From the NCBI RefSeq assembly GCF_006088715.1, contig NZ_CP030771.1, positions 9,732,001-9,796,000 on the forward strand: a DNA stretch of 64,000 nt, written 5' to 3'. Source of the DNA: Streptomyces sp. YIM 121038. Its GTDB lineage: Bacteria > Actinomycetota > Actinomycetes > Streptomycetales > Streptomycetaceae. Below are positions 36,165 to 43,393 of the stretch, one piece after another. How positions within the stretch are numbered: position 1 is the first letter of the stretch; each line of letters opens with the position of its first letter. Under the pieces are notes generated by a model that saw only the letters and a list, made by a program, of their open reading frames with translations, was not told the origin of the DNA and made no database searches. Both the position numbers and the translations under genes were made by a program.

Positions 36165-37379
36165 TCAGCCGAGCCACCGCACCCCGGTCGCCCGGCGCAC
36201 GTGCAGGAGCACGTCGAACGCGTCGGCCAGCGAGGCGACCGCGAGGTGCTCGGCGGCGTCACGGGACGGGTCGTAGACGCCGCTGATGACGCGGAGCTTC
36301 GCGGGGCCGTCCCACTGGCGGCGGACGTCGTCGTGGCGCAGGTCGAGCCAGCGGGCGGGCACGTCCGCCGAGCCGAGGCGCGCGTCCACGAGGTCCGCGC
36401 TCGGCTCGGGAACGGCGACGACGCCGAGGTCCCCGTGGTGGAAGCCGATCGCCACGGAGACGTACCGCCTGCCGTGGCGCTCCCGGAGGTGCGTGCCGAC
36501 GGTGGGCCGTGCGGCGGACCCGGGGGCCGAGCCCAGGACCGTCCCGGTCGCCGCGGTGTGCGCGATGCCGTCCCAATAGACCAGGCGGGCCCCGCGCCGG
36601 GCGTCGTCGAGGGCGTCCGCCTCCGCGGCGGTGTCGCCCGCGAAGCCGCCGCGTCCGGCGACGCTGCCCGCGTGGAAGCTCAGGATCAGCCGCATCCGGG
36701 TCAGGACGTCGTCGTTGGCCCCCGGCCGGGCCCGCAGCAGCGCGAGCGCGTCCCGGGCGTGGTCGACGAACGGCCGCCCGGGGTGTGTGCCCCGCGCGCG
36801 CTGCACGTGCTCGTCGATGTCGTGCGCGGTGCGGATCGGGTCGAGGTGCGCGGCCAGGTCCGCGAGGAGTTCCGGGGCGGTGGCGCGCACGTGGTCCAGG
36901 ACGGCGTCGTAGTCCTCGGAGCGCGCCTGCGCGGGCCGCACCCCGAAGATCCGTACGGGGTCGTCCGGGTGCTCCCGGTTGAACTCCCTGATCCAGTCGA
37001 GGGCCGCGGCCATCTCGGCGGTGCGCCACGGACGCCAGGCACCGGCGAGCGCGGCCTCGGCCGAGCCCTCGCCGACGCGCACGTACCGGTCGAGGCCGGC
37101 GGCGACGTCAGCGCTGTCCTGGAGGGCGAGCGCCCGGAACCCGTGCTGCCGCACCAGGCGGCGGAAGAGCTGGTCACGCAGGCGGAAGGTCTCCCGGGAG
37201 AACCGCGTGGACTCACCGATGCCGACGATGTCGGCCCCGGCGGCGAGCCGTTCGGCGAGGGTGTCGAGCGTGGCGTCGGACAGCGGTCCTGAGCCGCCGG
37301 GCCGCTGACCGGAGGAGTCCACGGAGGAGTTCACGGGGGAGGGGAGCGGGCGCTGAAGAGCGGTGGTGTCGTGCGTCAT
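36165..37379 (-). CDS. Erythromycin esterase-like protein
   Basis: A 404-aa protein of the erythromycin esterase superfamily, recognisable from DIVGIGESTRFSRETFRLRD (about residues 50-69), GFRALALQDSADVAAGLDRY, RPWRTAEMAAALDWIREFNR and RIFGVRPAQARSEDYDAV. In active EreA/EreB enzymes the first block reads GE-x-T-H with a catalytic His. Here that position is Arg59, and the usual WAHN block is replaced by LVYWDGIAHTA. Macrolide hydrolysis is therefore doubtful. Many streptomycetes carry such divergent copies. The ATG at 37379 was chosen; another is at 37394. Confidence 0.82.
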   Translation of the reverse strand: MTHDTTALQRPLPSPVNSSVDSSGQRPGGSGPLSDATLDTLAERLAAGADIVGIGESTRFSRETFRLRDQLFRRLVRQHGFRALALQDSADVAAGLDRYVRVGEGSAEAALAGAWRPWRTAEMAAALDWIREFNREHPDDPVRIFGVRPAQARSEDYDAVLDHVRATAPELLADLAAHLDPIRTAHDIDEHVQRARGTHPGRPFVDHARDALALLRARPGANDDVLTRMRLILSFHAGSVAGRGGFAGDTAAEADALDDARRGARLVYWDGIAHTAATGTVLGSAPGSAARPTVGTHLRERHGRRYVSVAIGFHHGDLGVVAVPEPSADLVDARLGSADVPARWLDLRHDDVRRQWDGPAKLRVISGVYDPSRDAAEHLAVASLADAFDVLLHVRRATGVRWLG

Positions 37380-37413
37380 GCCGCCAAGACTCATAGGTGA
37401 AGTTCGGTTGAGG

Positions 37414-38163
37414 TCAAGGCGCGGTGGCCTCCTCGTCGTCGGCGGCGGTCACCTCGACCTCGATCACGTCGTCCCGGTCGAAGAGTTCGGCGGTCAGGCG
37501 TGCGGTGTCGGCGGTGCCTTCGAGCGCCAGCAGGACGCGGGCGTCGGGGTCGGCCCCGCCGGGCAGCCGGTCGACCTTGACCCGGGCGATGCGGAAGCCG
37601 TGCCGGGTGCACGTCTCCATCAGCTGGGGCAGCAGGGCCGTGCCCGTGCGGTACGTCATGCGCAGCTCGAAGGCGGAGCCGCTCGCGCGGGGCAGCAGAC
37701 GCGCGGCGAGCCGTGGATAGCCGCGGACGACGAGGAAGTGCAGCGCCGTCGCGGCCAGGGCGAGGACGGGCAGTCCGCCGCCGCAGGCCATGCCCACCGC
37801 GCAGGTGAGCCAGACCGTGGCGGCGGTGGTGAGGCCGCGCACGACGTCCTGGCGTACGAAGATCAGGCCGCCGCCGACGAAGCCGATCCCGGAGACGATC
37901 TGCGCGGCCACCCGGGAGGGGTCGAAGGAGACGCCGGGCAGGCCGAGCGCGCCCGCGAAGCCGTGCTGGGACACCTCCATCATCAGCGCGCTGGCGATGC
38001 CCACCAGGGTGTGCGTGCGCAGCCCGGCGCTCTTGTGCCGGGCCGCCCGCTCCCATCCGATGAGGCTCGACAGGAACAGGGCAAGCCCGAGTTCGGTCAG
38101 CTGCCGCGGGCCCTGCCCGCTCCGCAAGCCCCACAGGGGCACCGCCAGATGGACCACGCACAC
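37414..38163 (-). CDS. MgtC/SapB-family membrane protein
   Basis: A 249-aa protein. The MgtC domain (about residues 20-145) has LALFLSSLIGWERAARHKSA, GLRTHTLVGIASALMM, the conserved IVSGIGFVGGGLIF and GLTTAATVWLTCAVGMACG, with four to five membrane helices. A C-terminal ACT-like cytoplasmic domain follows (HGFRIARVKVDRLPGG and later LTAELFDRDDVIEVEV). MgtC proteins are linked to magnesium limitation and to inhibition of ATP synthase in pathogens; the role in soil actinobacteria is unclear. The GTG start is 6 bp after the stop of the upstream permease gene, so the two are probably cotranscribed. Confidence 0.9.
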   Translation of the reverse strand: MCVVHLAVPLWGLRSGQGPRQLTELGLALFLSSLIGWERAARHKSAGLRTHTLVGIASALMMEVSQHGFAGALGLPGVSFDPSRVAAQIVSGIGFVGGGLIFVRQDVVRGLTTAATVWLTCAVGMACGGGLPVLALAATALHFLVVRGYPRLAARLLPRASGSAFELRMTYRTGTALLPQLMETCTRHGFRIARVKVDRLPGGADPDARVLLALEGTADTARLTAELFDRDDVIEVEVTAADDEEATAP

Positions 38164-38169
38164 CTCCTG

Positions 38170-39678
38170 TCACCGCCCTCGCCCCTGCCCCGGACGGCAG
38201 CGGGCACACCTGCCGCCTCCTCGGCGGGGGGCGCGCGCTCCGCCCATGGCCCGGGTGAGGGCCGCGTACAGGAGCGAGGTGGTGACGATGCCGACGGGCA
38301 GGGAGAGGTCCATGCCGCCCAGGGCGTGCGCGACCGGTCCGGTGTAGGCGGTGTCGACGCACAGGGCCGCCGCGGTGACGCCGCCCGTCAGGGCCAGGGC
38401 ACCGGCCGGGCTGACCCCGGCGGTGTACCAGAAGGGGCCGGCGGGGGTCTCGTCCATCAGGGCCGGACCGTCGTAGCGGTTGCGGCGCAGCAGGATGTCC
38501 GTGGCGTAGAGGGCGGTGGCGGGGCCGAGCAGGACGACGGTGAGCTGGAGGACGTTGCTGACGGTGTCGAGGAAGTCGGAGACGAGGAGCGCGTACAGGG
38601 TGAGGGAGACCGCGGCGGCGCCGTCGACGATCACGCTGCGGGAGCGCCGGATGCGGATGCCGACGGCCTGGAGGGCGAGCCCGGCGCTGTAGGAGGTCAG
38701 GGCGTTGAGGGCGATCGTGCCGAGGACGAGGGCGAGCAGGAAGACCGGGTCGAACCAGCCCGGCAGGATCCGCTGGAGCCCTGCCTGAGGGTCCGTCATG
38801 TCGACCGCGGTCGCGGCGAGCGCCCCGAGGGAGCACACGGCGACACCGGGCACGAAGCCGCCGAGGGCGGTCCAGCCGAGAACGGCCTTGGCGGACGTCG
38901 TGCGCGGCAGATAGCGGGAGAAGTCGGCGCTGGTGGTGTACGACAGCGGAGCGGAGCCGACCAGGGTGACGCCGGAGATGAGGGCCGTCCACAGCGGGGC
39001 GCCGGTCAGCGGCTCGGCGGGCGCGTAGGAGTAGTCGGCGTGCTGGAACACGCGGACCGCGACCACGGCGAAGACAGCGGCGAGCACCAGGGTGATCGGC
39101 AGATACAGCCGCAGGATGGTGGCGTGGCCGTAGACGCCGATGGTCAGGGTGAGCGCGGCGACGGCGAGGACCACGGCGACCTTCACGCCGGTGCCCGCGG
39201 TGACACCGGTCTTCTCGACGAGCGAGAACGCGGCGGTCGCGGCGGCGGCGAGGTTCAGGGCGAAGTACGCCACGGAGATCATCCAGCCGACGACCGCGTT
39301 GTTGACGCGGTTGCCGCGGATTCCGTACATCGCGCGCGTGATCACTTCGCTCGGCGCGCCCGCGGCCGGGCCGGATATGGCGAGCAGCCCGGTGAGCGAC
39401 CAGAACAGATTGCCCGTCACGATCACGACGAGGGCCTGCCACAGGGTCAGGCCCATCAGGACCAGGGTGCCGCCGATGACGAGGCTCAGATAGTTGACGT
39501 TCGCCGCGGCCCAGACGGAGAAGAGGCGCCGGGGGTGGCCGTGGCGCTCGTGCTCGGGGATGTGGTCGATGCCGTGGGCCTCGACGCGGACCGTCCCGCC
39601 CGTTCGAGGCGGCTCCTCCCGGTGTGCCGTCCGGGGGTTCGGGGGGACTTCGTGCGGGTCGGGAAGCGTGGACGCCAT
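38170..39678 (-). CDS. NCS1-family cytosine/purine permease
   Basis: A 502-aa transporter with about twelve membrane helices after a ~50-residue soluble N-terminus. Family motifs include FSVWAAANVNYLSLVIGGTL (helix 1), ISGPAAGAPSEVITRAMYGI (helix 2), TTSADFSRYLPRTTSAKAV and LNALTSYSAGLALQAVGI. NCS1 carriers import nucleobases, hydantoins or allantoin with a cation. It is divergent from a TetR regulator, and close to an amidohydrolase gene, suggesting uptake and hydrolysis of the same nitrogenous compound. The last ~25 residues are Arg/Gly-rich. Confidence 0.9.
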   Translation of the reverse strand: MASTLPDPHEVPPNPRTAHREEPPRTGGTVRVEAHGIDHIPEHERHGHPRRLFSVWAAANVNYLSLVIGGTLVLMGLTLWQALVVIVTGNLFWSLTGLLAISGPAAGAPSEVITRAMYGIRGNRVNNAVVGWMISVAYFALNLAAAATAAFSLVEKTGVTAGTGVKVAVVLAVAALTLTIGVYGHATILRLYLPITLVLAAVFAVVAVRVFQHADYSYAPAEPLTGAPLWTALISGVTLVGSAPLSYTTSADFSRYLPRTTSAKAVLGWTALGGFVPGVAVCSLGALAATAVDMTDPQAGLQRILPGWFDPVFLLALVLGTIALNALTSYSAGLALQAVGIRIRRSRSVIVDGAAAVSLTLYALLVSDFLDTVSNVLQLTVVLLGPATALYATDILLRRNRYDGPALMDETPAGPFWYTAGVSPAGALALTGGVTAAALCVDTAYTGPVAHALGGMDLSLPVGIVTTSLLYAALTRAMGGARAPRRGGGRCARCRPGQGRGR

Positions 39679-39715
39679 GCGGCCCCTCCGGATGCTGGGA
39701 ACCCACCTGCTTGTT

Positions 39716-39735
39716 TATTGGTCGCACACTCAATA
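39716..39735. promoter_or_regulatory. Candidate TetR operator
   Basis: Inverted repeat TATTG (39716-39720) / CAATA (39731-39735) with a 10-nt spacer, in a locally A+T-rich 60-bp gap between the permease and TetR genes. TATTGG...CCAATA-type sites are known for TetR regulators next to such catabolic genes. It lies immediately before the tetR start codon. Confidence 0.5.
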
Positions 39736-39737
39736 GC

Positions 39738-40388
39738 ATGGATTCCATGACGTCAAGGCTCCAGAACAAGCGAATCCGCAAGTCTCCAACGGAAAGGCGT
39801 GCGGAAATCGTTGCGGCAGCGGCTCGGGTGGCTCTGGCCGAGGGCCTTGAGTGCATCACGCTGCGGCGCATCGCCGAGGAGCTCGCCGTGCGGCCGGGGC
39901 TGATCAGCCACTACTTCCCGGCCGTGGACGACCTGGTGGCCGAGGCCTACGGCACCGCCGCGGGCGCCGAGCTCGACGCGCTCCTTCCGGCCGAGCGCGC
40001 CGACGCCACCTGCGTCCAGCACCTGGCGCGGTTCTTCGCCCGGACCACGGGAGAGGCCTACGACGACATCAGCCGCCTCTGGCTCAACGCCCGCCACCTC
40101 AGCCGCTACCGGCCCGCGCTGCGCGACCGCGTCAGCGCGCAGGAGGCCGCCTGGCGCGACCGGTTCGAGGGGCACATCCGCGACGGCGTCGCCCGGGGGG
40201 AGTTCCGCACCGACGACCCGGTGGTGACGACCGCGCACATCCTGATCGTCCTCGACGGCCTCGGCATGCTCGTCAACAGCGGTGACACCGTCGGCGACGC
40301 GCCCGAGGTACTGCGCCTGCCCGCCACTACGGCGGAGCGCGAACTCGGCCTGGAACCGGGCTCGCTGAGCGAGGTGACCCCCGACTGA
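39738..40388 (+). CDS. TetR-family transcriptional regulator
   Basis: A 216-aa regulator. The N-terminal helix-turn-helix is PTERRAEIVAAAARVALAEG, then ITLRRIAEELAVRPGLISHYF. The C-terminal ligand domain contains RLWLNARHLSRYRPALRDRV and a helix ending DGLGMLVNSGD, as in BetI-like regulators. It is divergent from the NCS1 permease, 59 bp away across a palindromic site, so it is probably a local repressor of permease and possibly amidohydrolase expression. Two ATGs (39738 and 39747) are possible starts. Confidence 0.9.
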   Translation: MDSMTSRLQNKRIRKSPTERRAEIVAAAARVALAEGLECITLRRIAEELAVRPGLISHYFPAVDDLVAEAYGTAAGAELDALLPAERADATCVQHLARFFARTTGEAYDDISRLWLNARHLSRYRPALRDRVSAQEAAWRDRFEGHIRDGVARGEFRTDDPVVTTAHILIVLDGLGMLVNSGDTVGDAPEVLRLPATTAERELGLEPGSLSEVTPD

Positions 40389-40552
40389 CGCTCCGGCGGC
40401 GAGCCGGGCAGCTCCGGGTGCCCCCGAGACCCAGGTGCCGCCCCCCCGCCCGCACATCGCCGATCCCCACGACGAGTCGAGCGCTGCCGACCTCCCGCAG
40501 CACGCCGAACGCAGCGCGGCATTCACCCGACGACCCCGCAAGGAGACCTCCC

Positions 40553-42178
40553 GTGCGCACCTCCCTCATCCTGCTCTCGGCCCGTCTGCTCGACCCGGAG
40601 TCCGGCGAGTTCCTGCCACAGACCGCGCTCGCCGCGGCGGGCGGACGCATCACCGCCCTCGGCGACGACCAGGAGGTCCGCGCCCTCGCGGACCCCGCCA
40701 CCGAGGTGATCGACCTCAAGGGCGCGGTGGTGACACCCGGTCTGGTCGACGGACACATCCACCCCGTCACCGGCGCCGAACTGACCCGCGGCCTGGACCT
40801 GTCGGCCTGCACCGACGTGGCCCAGGTGCGCGCCGCGCTCGCCCGCGAGGTACGGGACCTCGCCCCCGGCGCGTGGCTGCGCGGCTGGGGCCTGGACCCC
40901 AACGTGTTCGCGGACGCCCCCGTCGAGTCCGCCCCCTTCGACGCCGTACTCGACGGCGTGCCCGCCCAACTGCTGCTCTTCGACGCGCACTCCATGCTGG
41001 TCAGCCGCCGCGCCCTCGAACTCGCCGGGGTCGACGGGCCCCGGACCTTCGACCAGGCGACCGCCGAGGTGGTGTGCGACAGCGCGGGGCGGCCCACCGG
41101 GCTGCTCCTGGAGGAGGCCGCTTGCGAGCTCGTGCAGCGGGTCGCCCCGCAGCCCACCTACGAGGAGCGCCGCGCCCGGGTCGCCGCCGCGCTGAAGACC
41201 ATGGCCGCGGCGGGCCTCACCGGTGGCCACGTCATGGACGCGGGCGGCGACAGCCTGGCCTTCTACGCCGAACTCGAGGCGGCCGGGCAGCTTCCGCTGC
41301 GGCTGCGGGTCGCCCCGTGGTGCCAGCCGGGGACCGACGCCGACGGTGTGCGCGCGCTCATCGACCAGCAGGGCGAGGGCGGCCGCCTGTGGCGCACCGA
41401 CGGCGTGAAGATCTTCATGGACGGCACCATCGACAACGGCACCGCGTGGCTGGAGCGGCCCGACTGCCACGGCGAGTCCCGGCACGCCTTCTGGCCGGAC
41501 CCCGAGGAGTACACCCGCGTCATCGGCGAGCTCCACCGCGCCGGAGTGCCCACCGCCACCCACGCCATCGGCGACGCGGCGGTACGGCACGTCCTCGACG
41601 CCGTCGAGAAGGCCCAGGCCGACGACTGGCGCGCGGTACGGCACCGGGTCGAACACATCGAGACCGTCCCCGACGACACCTTGCGGCGGTTCGCCGAACT
41701 GGGTGTCGTCGCCTCCATGCAGCCGACGCACTGCTGCGACTTCACCCGGGCCGACCACACCGACAACTGGTCGCGCCGCCTCGGCGAGGAGCGGGCCGCC
41801 CGTGCCTGGCGCTGCCGCGACCTGTACGACTCCGGGGCCGTCGTCGTCCTCGGCTCCGACTGGCCCATCGCGCCCGCCCCGCCGCTCGGCGTCATGGCCG
41901 GGGCCCGCCACCGCCGCCCGAGCCGTGACCTCAGCCGGCCCCCGCACGGCCCGGAGCAGGCCCTCACGGCGCTGGAGGCGCTCCAGGGCATGACCGTCAA
42001 CGCCGCCTACGCGGCCGGCGCGGAGCACGAGGCGGGACGCGTCGCGATCGGCCACCGCGCCGACCTGACGGTCCTCGCCGCCGATCCGCTCACCACCCCC
42101 GCGACCGAACTCCCGGACCTTCCGGTGCTGCTCACCGCCGTCGACGGCAGGCCGACCCATCGGGACGCCCGGCTGTGA
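40553..42178 (+). CDS. Amidohydrolase, YtcJ-like
   Basis: A 541-aa metal-dependent hydrolase. The metal-binding HxH is in TPGLVDGHIHPVTGAELT (about residues 58-75). TDGVKIFMDGTIDNGTAWLE supplies the family lysine region, then come THAIGDAAVRHVLDAV (His), RVEHIETVPDDTLRR (His) and LGSDWPIAPAPPLGVM (Asp). C-terminal GRVAIGHRADLTVLAADPL closes the beta-sandwich. This is the YtcJ/N-substituted formamide deformylase-like group. It probably hydrolyses an amide imported by the NCS1 permease nearby. The GTG start follows AAGGAG with normal spacing. Confidence 0.9.
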   Translation: MRTSLILLSARLLDPESGEFLPQTALAAAGGRITALGDDQEVRALADPATEVIDLKGAVVTPGLVDGHIHPVTGAELTRGLDLSACTDVAQVRAALAREVRDLAPGAWLRGWGLDPNVFADAPVESAPFDAVLDGVPAQLLLFDAHSMLVSRRALELAGVDGPRTFDQATAEVVCDSAGRPTGLLLEEAACELVQRVAPQPTYEERRARVAAALKTMAAAGLTGGHVMDAGGDSLAFYAELEAAGQLPLRLRVAPWCQPGTDADGVRALIDQQGEGGRLWRTDGVKIFMDGTIDNGTAWLERPDCHGESRHAFWPDPEEYTRVIGELHRAGVPTATHAIGDAAVRHVLDAVEKAQADDWRAVRHRVEHIETVPDDTLRRFAELGVVASMQPTHCCDFTRADHTDNWSRRLGEERAARAWRCRDLYDSGAVVVLGSDWPIAPAPPLGVMAGARHRRPSRDLSRPPHGPEQALTALEALQGMTVNAAYAAGAEHEAGRVAIGHRADLTVLAADPLTTPATELPDLPVLLTAVDGRPTHRDARL

Positions 42179-42186
42179 CCGGTCGG

Positions 42187-42212
42187 CTCAGGCGTGGCGG
42201 CAGGCGCCTGAG
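42187..42212 (+). terminator. Hairpin after the amidohydrolase gene
   Basis: Perfect 8-bp stem CTCAGGCG (42187-42194) / CGCCTGAG (42205-42212) with a 10-nt loop, between the amidohydrolase stop and the NUDIX gene start. It could terminate the former or act on the latter. Confidence 0.5.
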
Positions 42213-42224
42213 AGAATGATGTGT

Positions 42225-42707
42225 ATGGCACATATCGGTGAGGCGGTCGCTCGCGGCGGCCGCGACGCGTGGCAGTCCCCGGCCGCTGACGGCGGCCACG
42301 GCACGCCGGATCCCCTGGTCGTCGTGGCCGCCGTGGTCGTTCAGGAGGGGCGGCTGCTGGTGGTGAGCAAGAAGGCGGCGCCAGAGGTGTTCTATCTGCC
42401 GGGCGGCAAGCCCGACGCGGGGGAGGAGCCGCTGGAGGCCCTGGTCAGGGAGCTCGACGAGGAACTGGGCGTCCGGCCGGTGGCGCCGGAGTTCCTGGCC
42501 GAGATCGAGTCGACGGCCGCCCTCGAAGGGGTGCCCCTCCAGCTGACGGTCTTCACCGCGGGCCTCAGCCGGGCGCCCCGCCCCGCGGCCGAACTGGCCC
42601 ACCTGCGGTGGATCACGGGCACCGAGACCGACATCCGGCTCGCTCCGGCGGTGGCGGGGCAGATCCTGCCGATGCTGCGGCGCGACGGGCTCGTGCCCGT
42701 GGCCTGA
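42225..42707 (+). CDS. NUDIX hydrolase
   Basis: A 160-aa hydrolase of nucleoside-diphosphate-linked compounds. The NUDIX box GX5EX7REUXEEXGU is complete, spanning GGKPDAGEEPLEALVREL followed by DEELG at about residues 60-83, preceded by LVVVAAVVVQEGRLLVVSKK. The metal-binding glutamates are present, so it should be active; the substrate is unknown. The start is ambiguous among ATGs at 42216, 42219 and 42225. The last gives MAHIGEAVARGG. Confidence 0.88.
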   Translation: MAHIGEAVARGGRDAWQSPAADGGHGTPDPLVVVAAVVVQEGRLLVVSKKAAPEVFYLPGGKPDAGEEPLEALVRELDEELGVRPVAPEFLAEIESTAALEGVPLQLTVFTAGLSRAPRPAAELAHLRWITGTETDIRLAPAVAGQILPMLRRDGLVPVA

Positions 42708-43068
42708 GGCGGCCCGACCCGTCGGACGGGGCCCGGGCCCCCGGCGAGCCCGGGGGATCCCGGGCGTCCCGCAGGCCGTGGACGCGCGCGTGCTCGGGCT
42801 CCGCGCATCAGGCGGACGCTCTCGCCAGCCTGGCCGAGATCCTCCAGGCCTCGGGGCACGCGGCAAGGCGGCAGGTCGTGGCCCGGAACGGGGTGTGGAG
42901 CCGGGGGAGGTGAGCAGGGCGCGACCGGTCCCGCCTGTCCCAGAGGGTGCTCTGAGTCTCACGAACCCCGTGTGACTGTGGCTGGATCGGTCGGCTGAGG
43001 AGCCTTTGAGTCCGGTGATACTCAGGTCTCGGCAATCCGTCCCCAACTCCTACTTCCGGAGGCCGCTC
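42708..43068. other. Intergenic region upstream of the lanthipeptide precursor
   Basis: No complete gene is seen. At 42807-42913 the + strand reads a short open stretch (HQADALASLAEILQASGHAA) that looks like the end of a TPR-containing protein but has no start or upstream body. The last ~100 bp, A+T-richer around 42940-43050, should contain the lanA promoter. CAGAG/CTCTG forms a small palindrome near 42941-42954. A GGAGG ribosome site is at 43057-43061. Confidence 0.35.
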
Positions 43069-43266
43069 ATGCCCCAGACCAGTGTGCAGAACGCCGTTCT
43101 CGAAGCGTGGCTGTCGGGCGCCGAGAGCGCGTACGGCCAGGCCAACCCCGCGGGCCCGCTCTACGTCGGCGGTAGCGCGGCCGAGGCCGCGCTGACCGAC
43201 CCGAGCGACTCGCTGTACGGCTTCTGTTCCAGCCCGAGCGGGTCGCACGGCAGCTGGTGCTGCTGA
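43069..43266 (+). CDS. lanA: Class II lanthipeptide precursor peptide
   Basis: A 65-aa peptide directly upstream of a LanM synthetase gene. The N-terminal ~35 residues form an acidic/amphipathic leader (SVQNAVLEAWLSGAESAYG) ending in a possible double-glycine site LYVGG at residues 31-35. The C-terminal part has Cys at 53, 64 and 65 and nine Ser/Thr (36, 43, 46, 48, 54, 55, 57, 59, 62), ending GFCSSPSGSHGSWCC. LanM would dehydrate Ser/Thr and add Cys to make up to three thioether rings. GGAGG with 7-nt spacing precedes the ATG. The cleavage site is inferred. Confidence 0.82.
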   Translation: MPQTSVQNAVLEAWLSGAESAYGQANPAGPLYVGGSAAEAALTDPSDSLYGFCSSPSGSHGSWCC

Positions 43267-43274
43267 TTCCCGAG

Positions 43275-43334
43275 GGGAGCCGCGGGCCACGGCACTCCCG
43301 TGACGGGGAGCGCGCCGGGCCCCGCGGTTCCCCG
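43275..43334 (+). terminator. Attenuator-like hairpin between lanA and lanM
   Basis: Outer stem of 13 pairs, GGGGAGCCGCGGG (43275-43287) with CCCGCGGTTCCCC (43322-43334), one of them G-U, and an inner hairpin CTCCC/GGGGAG. It begins 8 bp after the precursor stop. Similar partial terminators in lantibiotic operons keep precursor mRNA in excess over synthetase mRNA. Confidence 0.75.
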
Positions 43335-43393
43335 CTTCTCGTCCAAGCGGCTCGAAGGCGCCGGAGCGCGGCGCGGGATGGGGGCAGTGGCCC

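Noticed and set aside
37363..39750. A 795-aa rightward frame opposite the MgtC and NCS1 genes
   Set aside because: Antisense shadow rich in Gly/Glu/Arg/Asp. Membrane-protein motifs on the other strand are unambiguous.
37391..39871. An 826-aa leftward frame across the same genes
   Set aside because: His/Arg/Pro-rich shadow frame. It would bridge two well-supported genes in a different frame.
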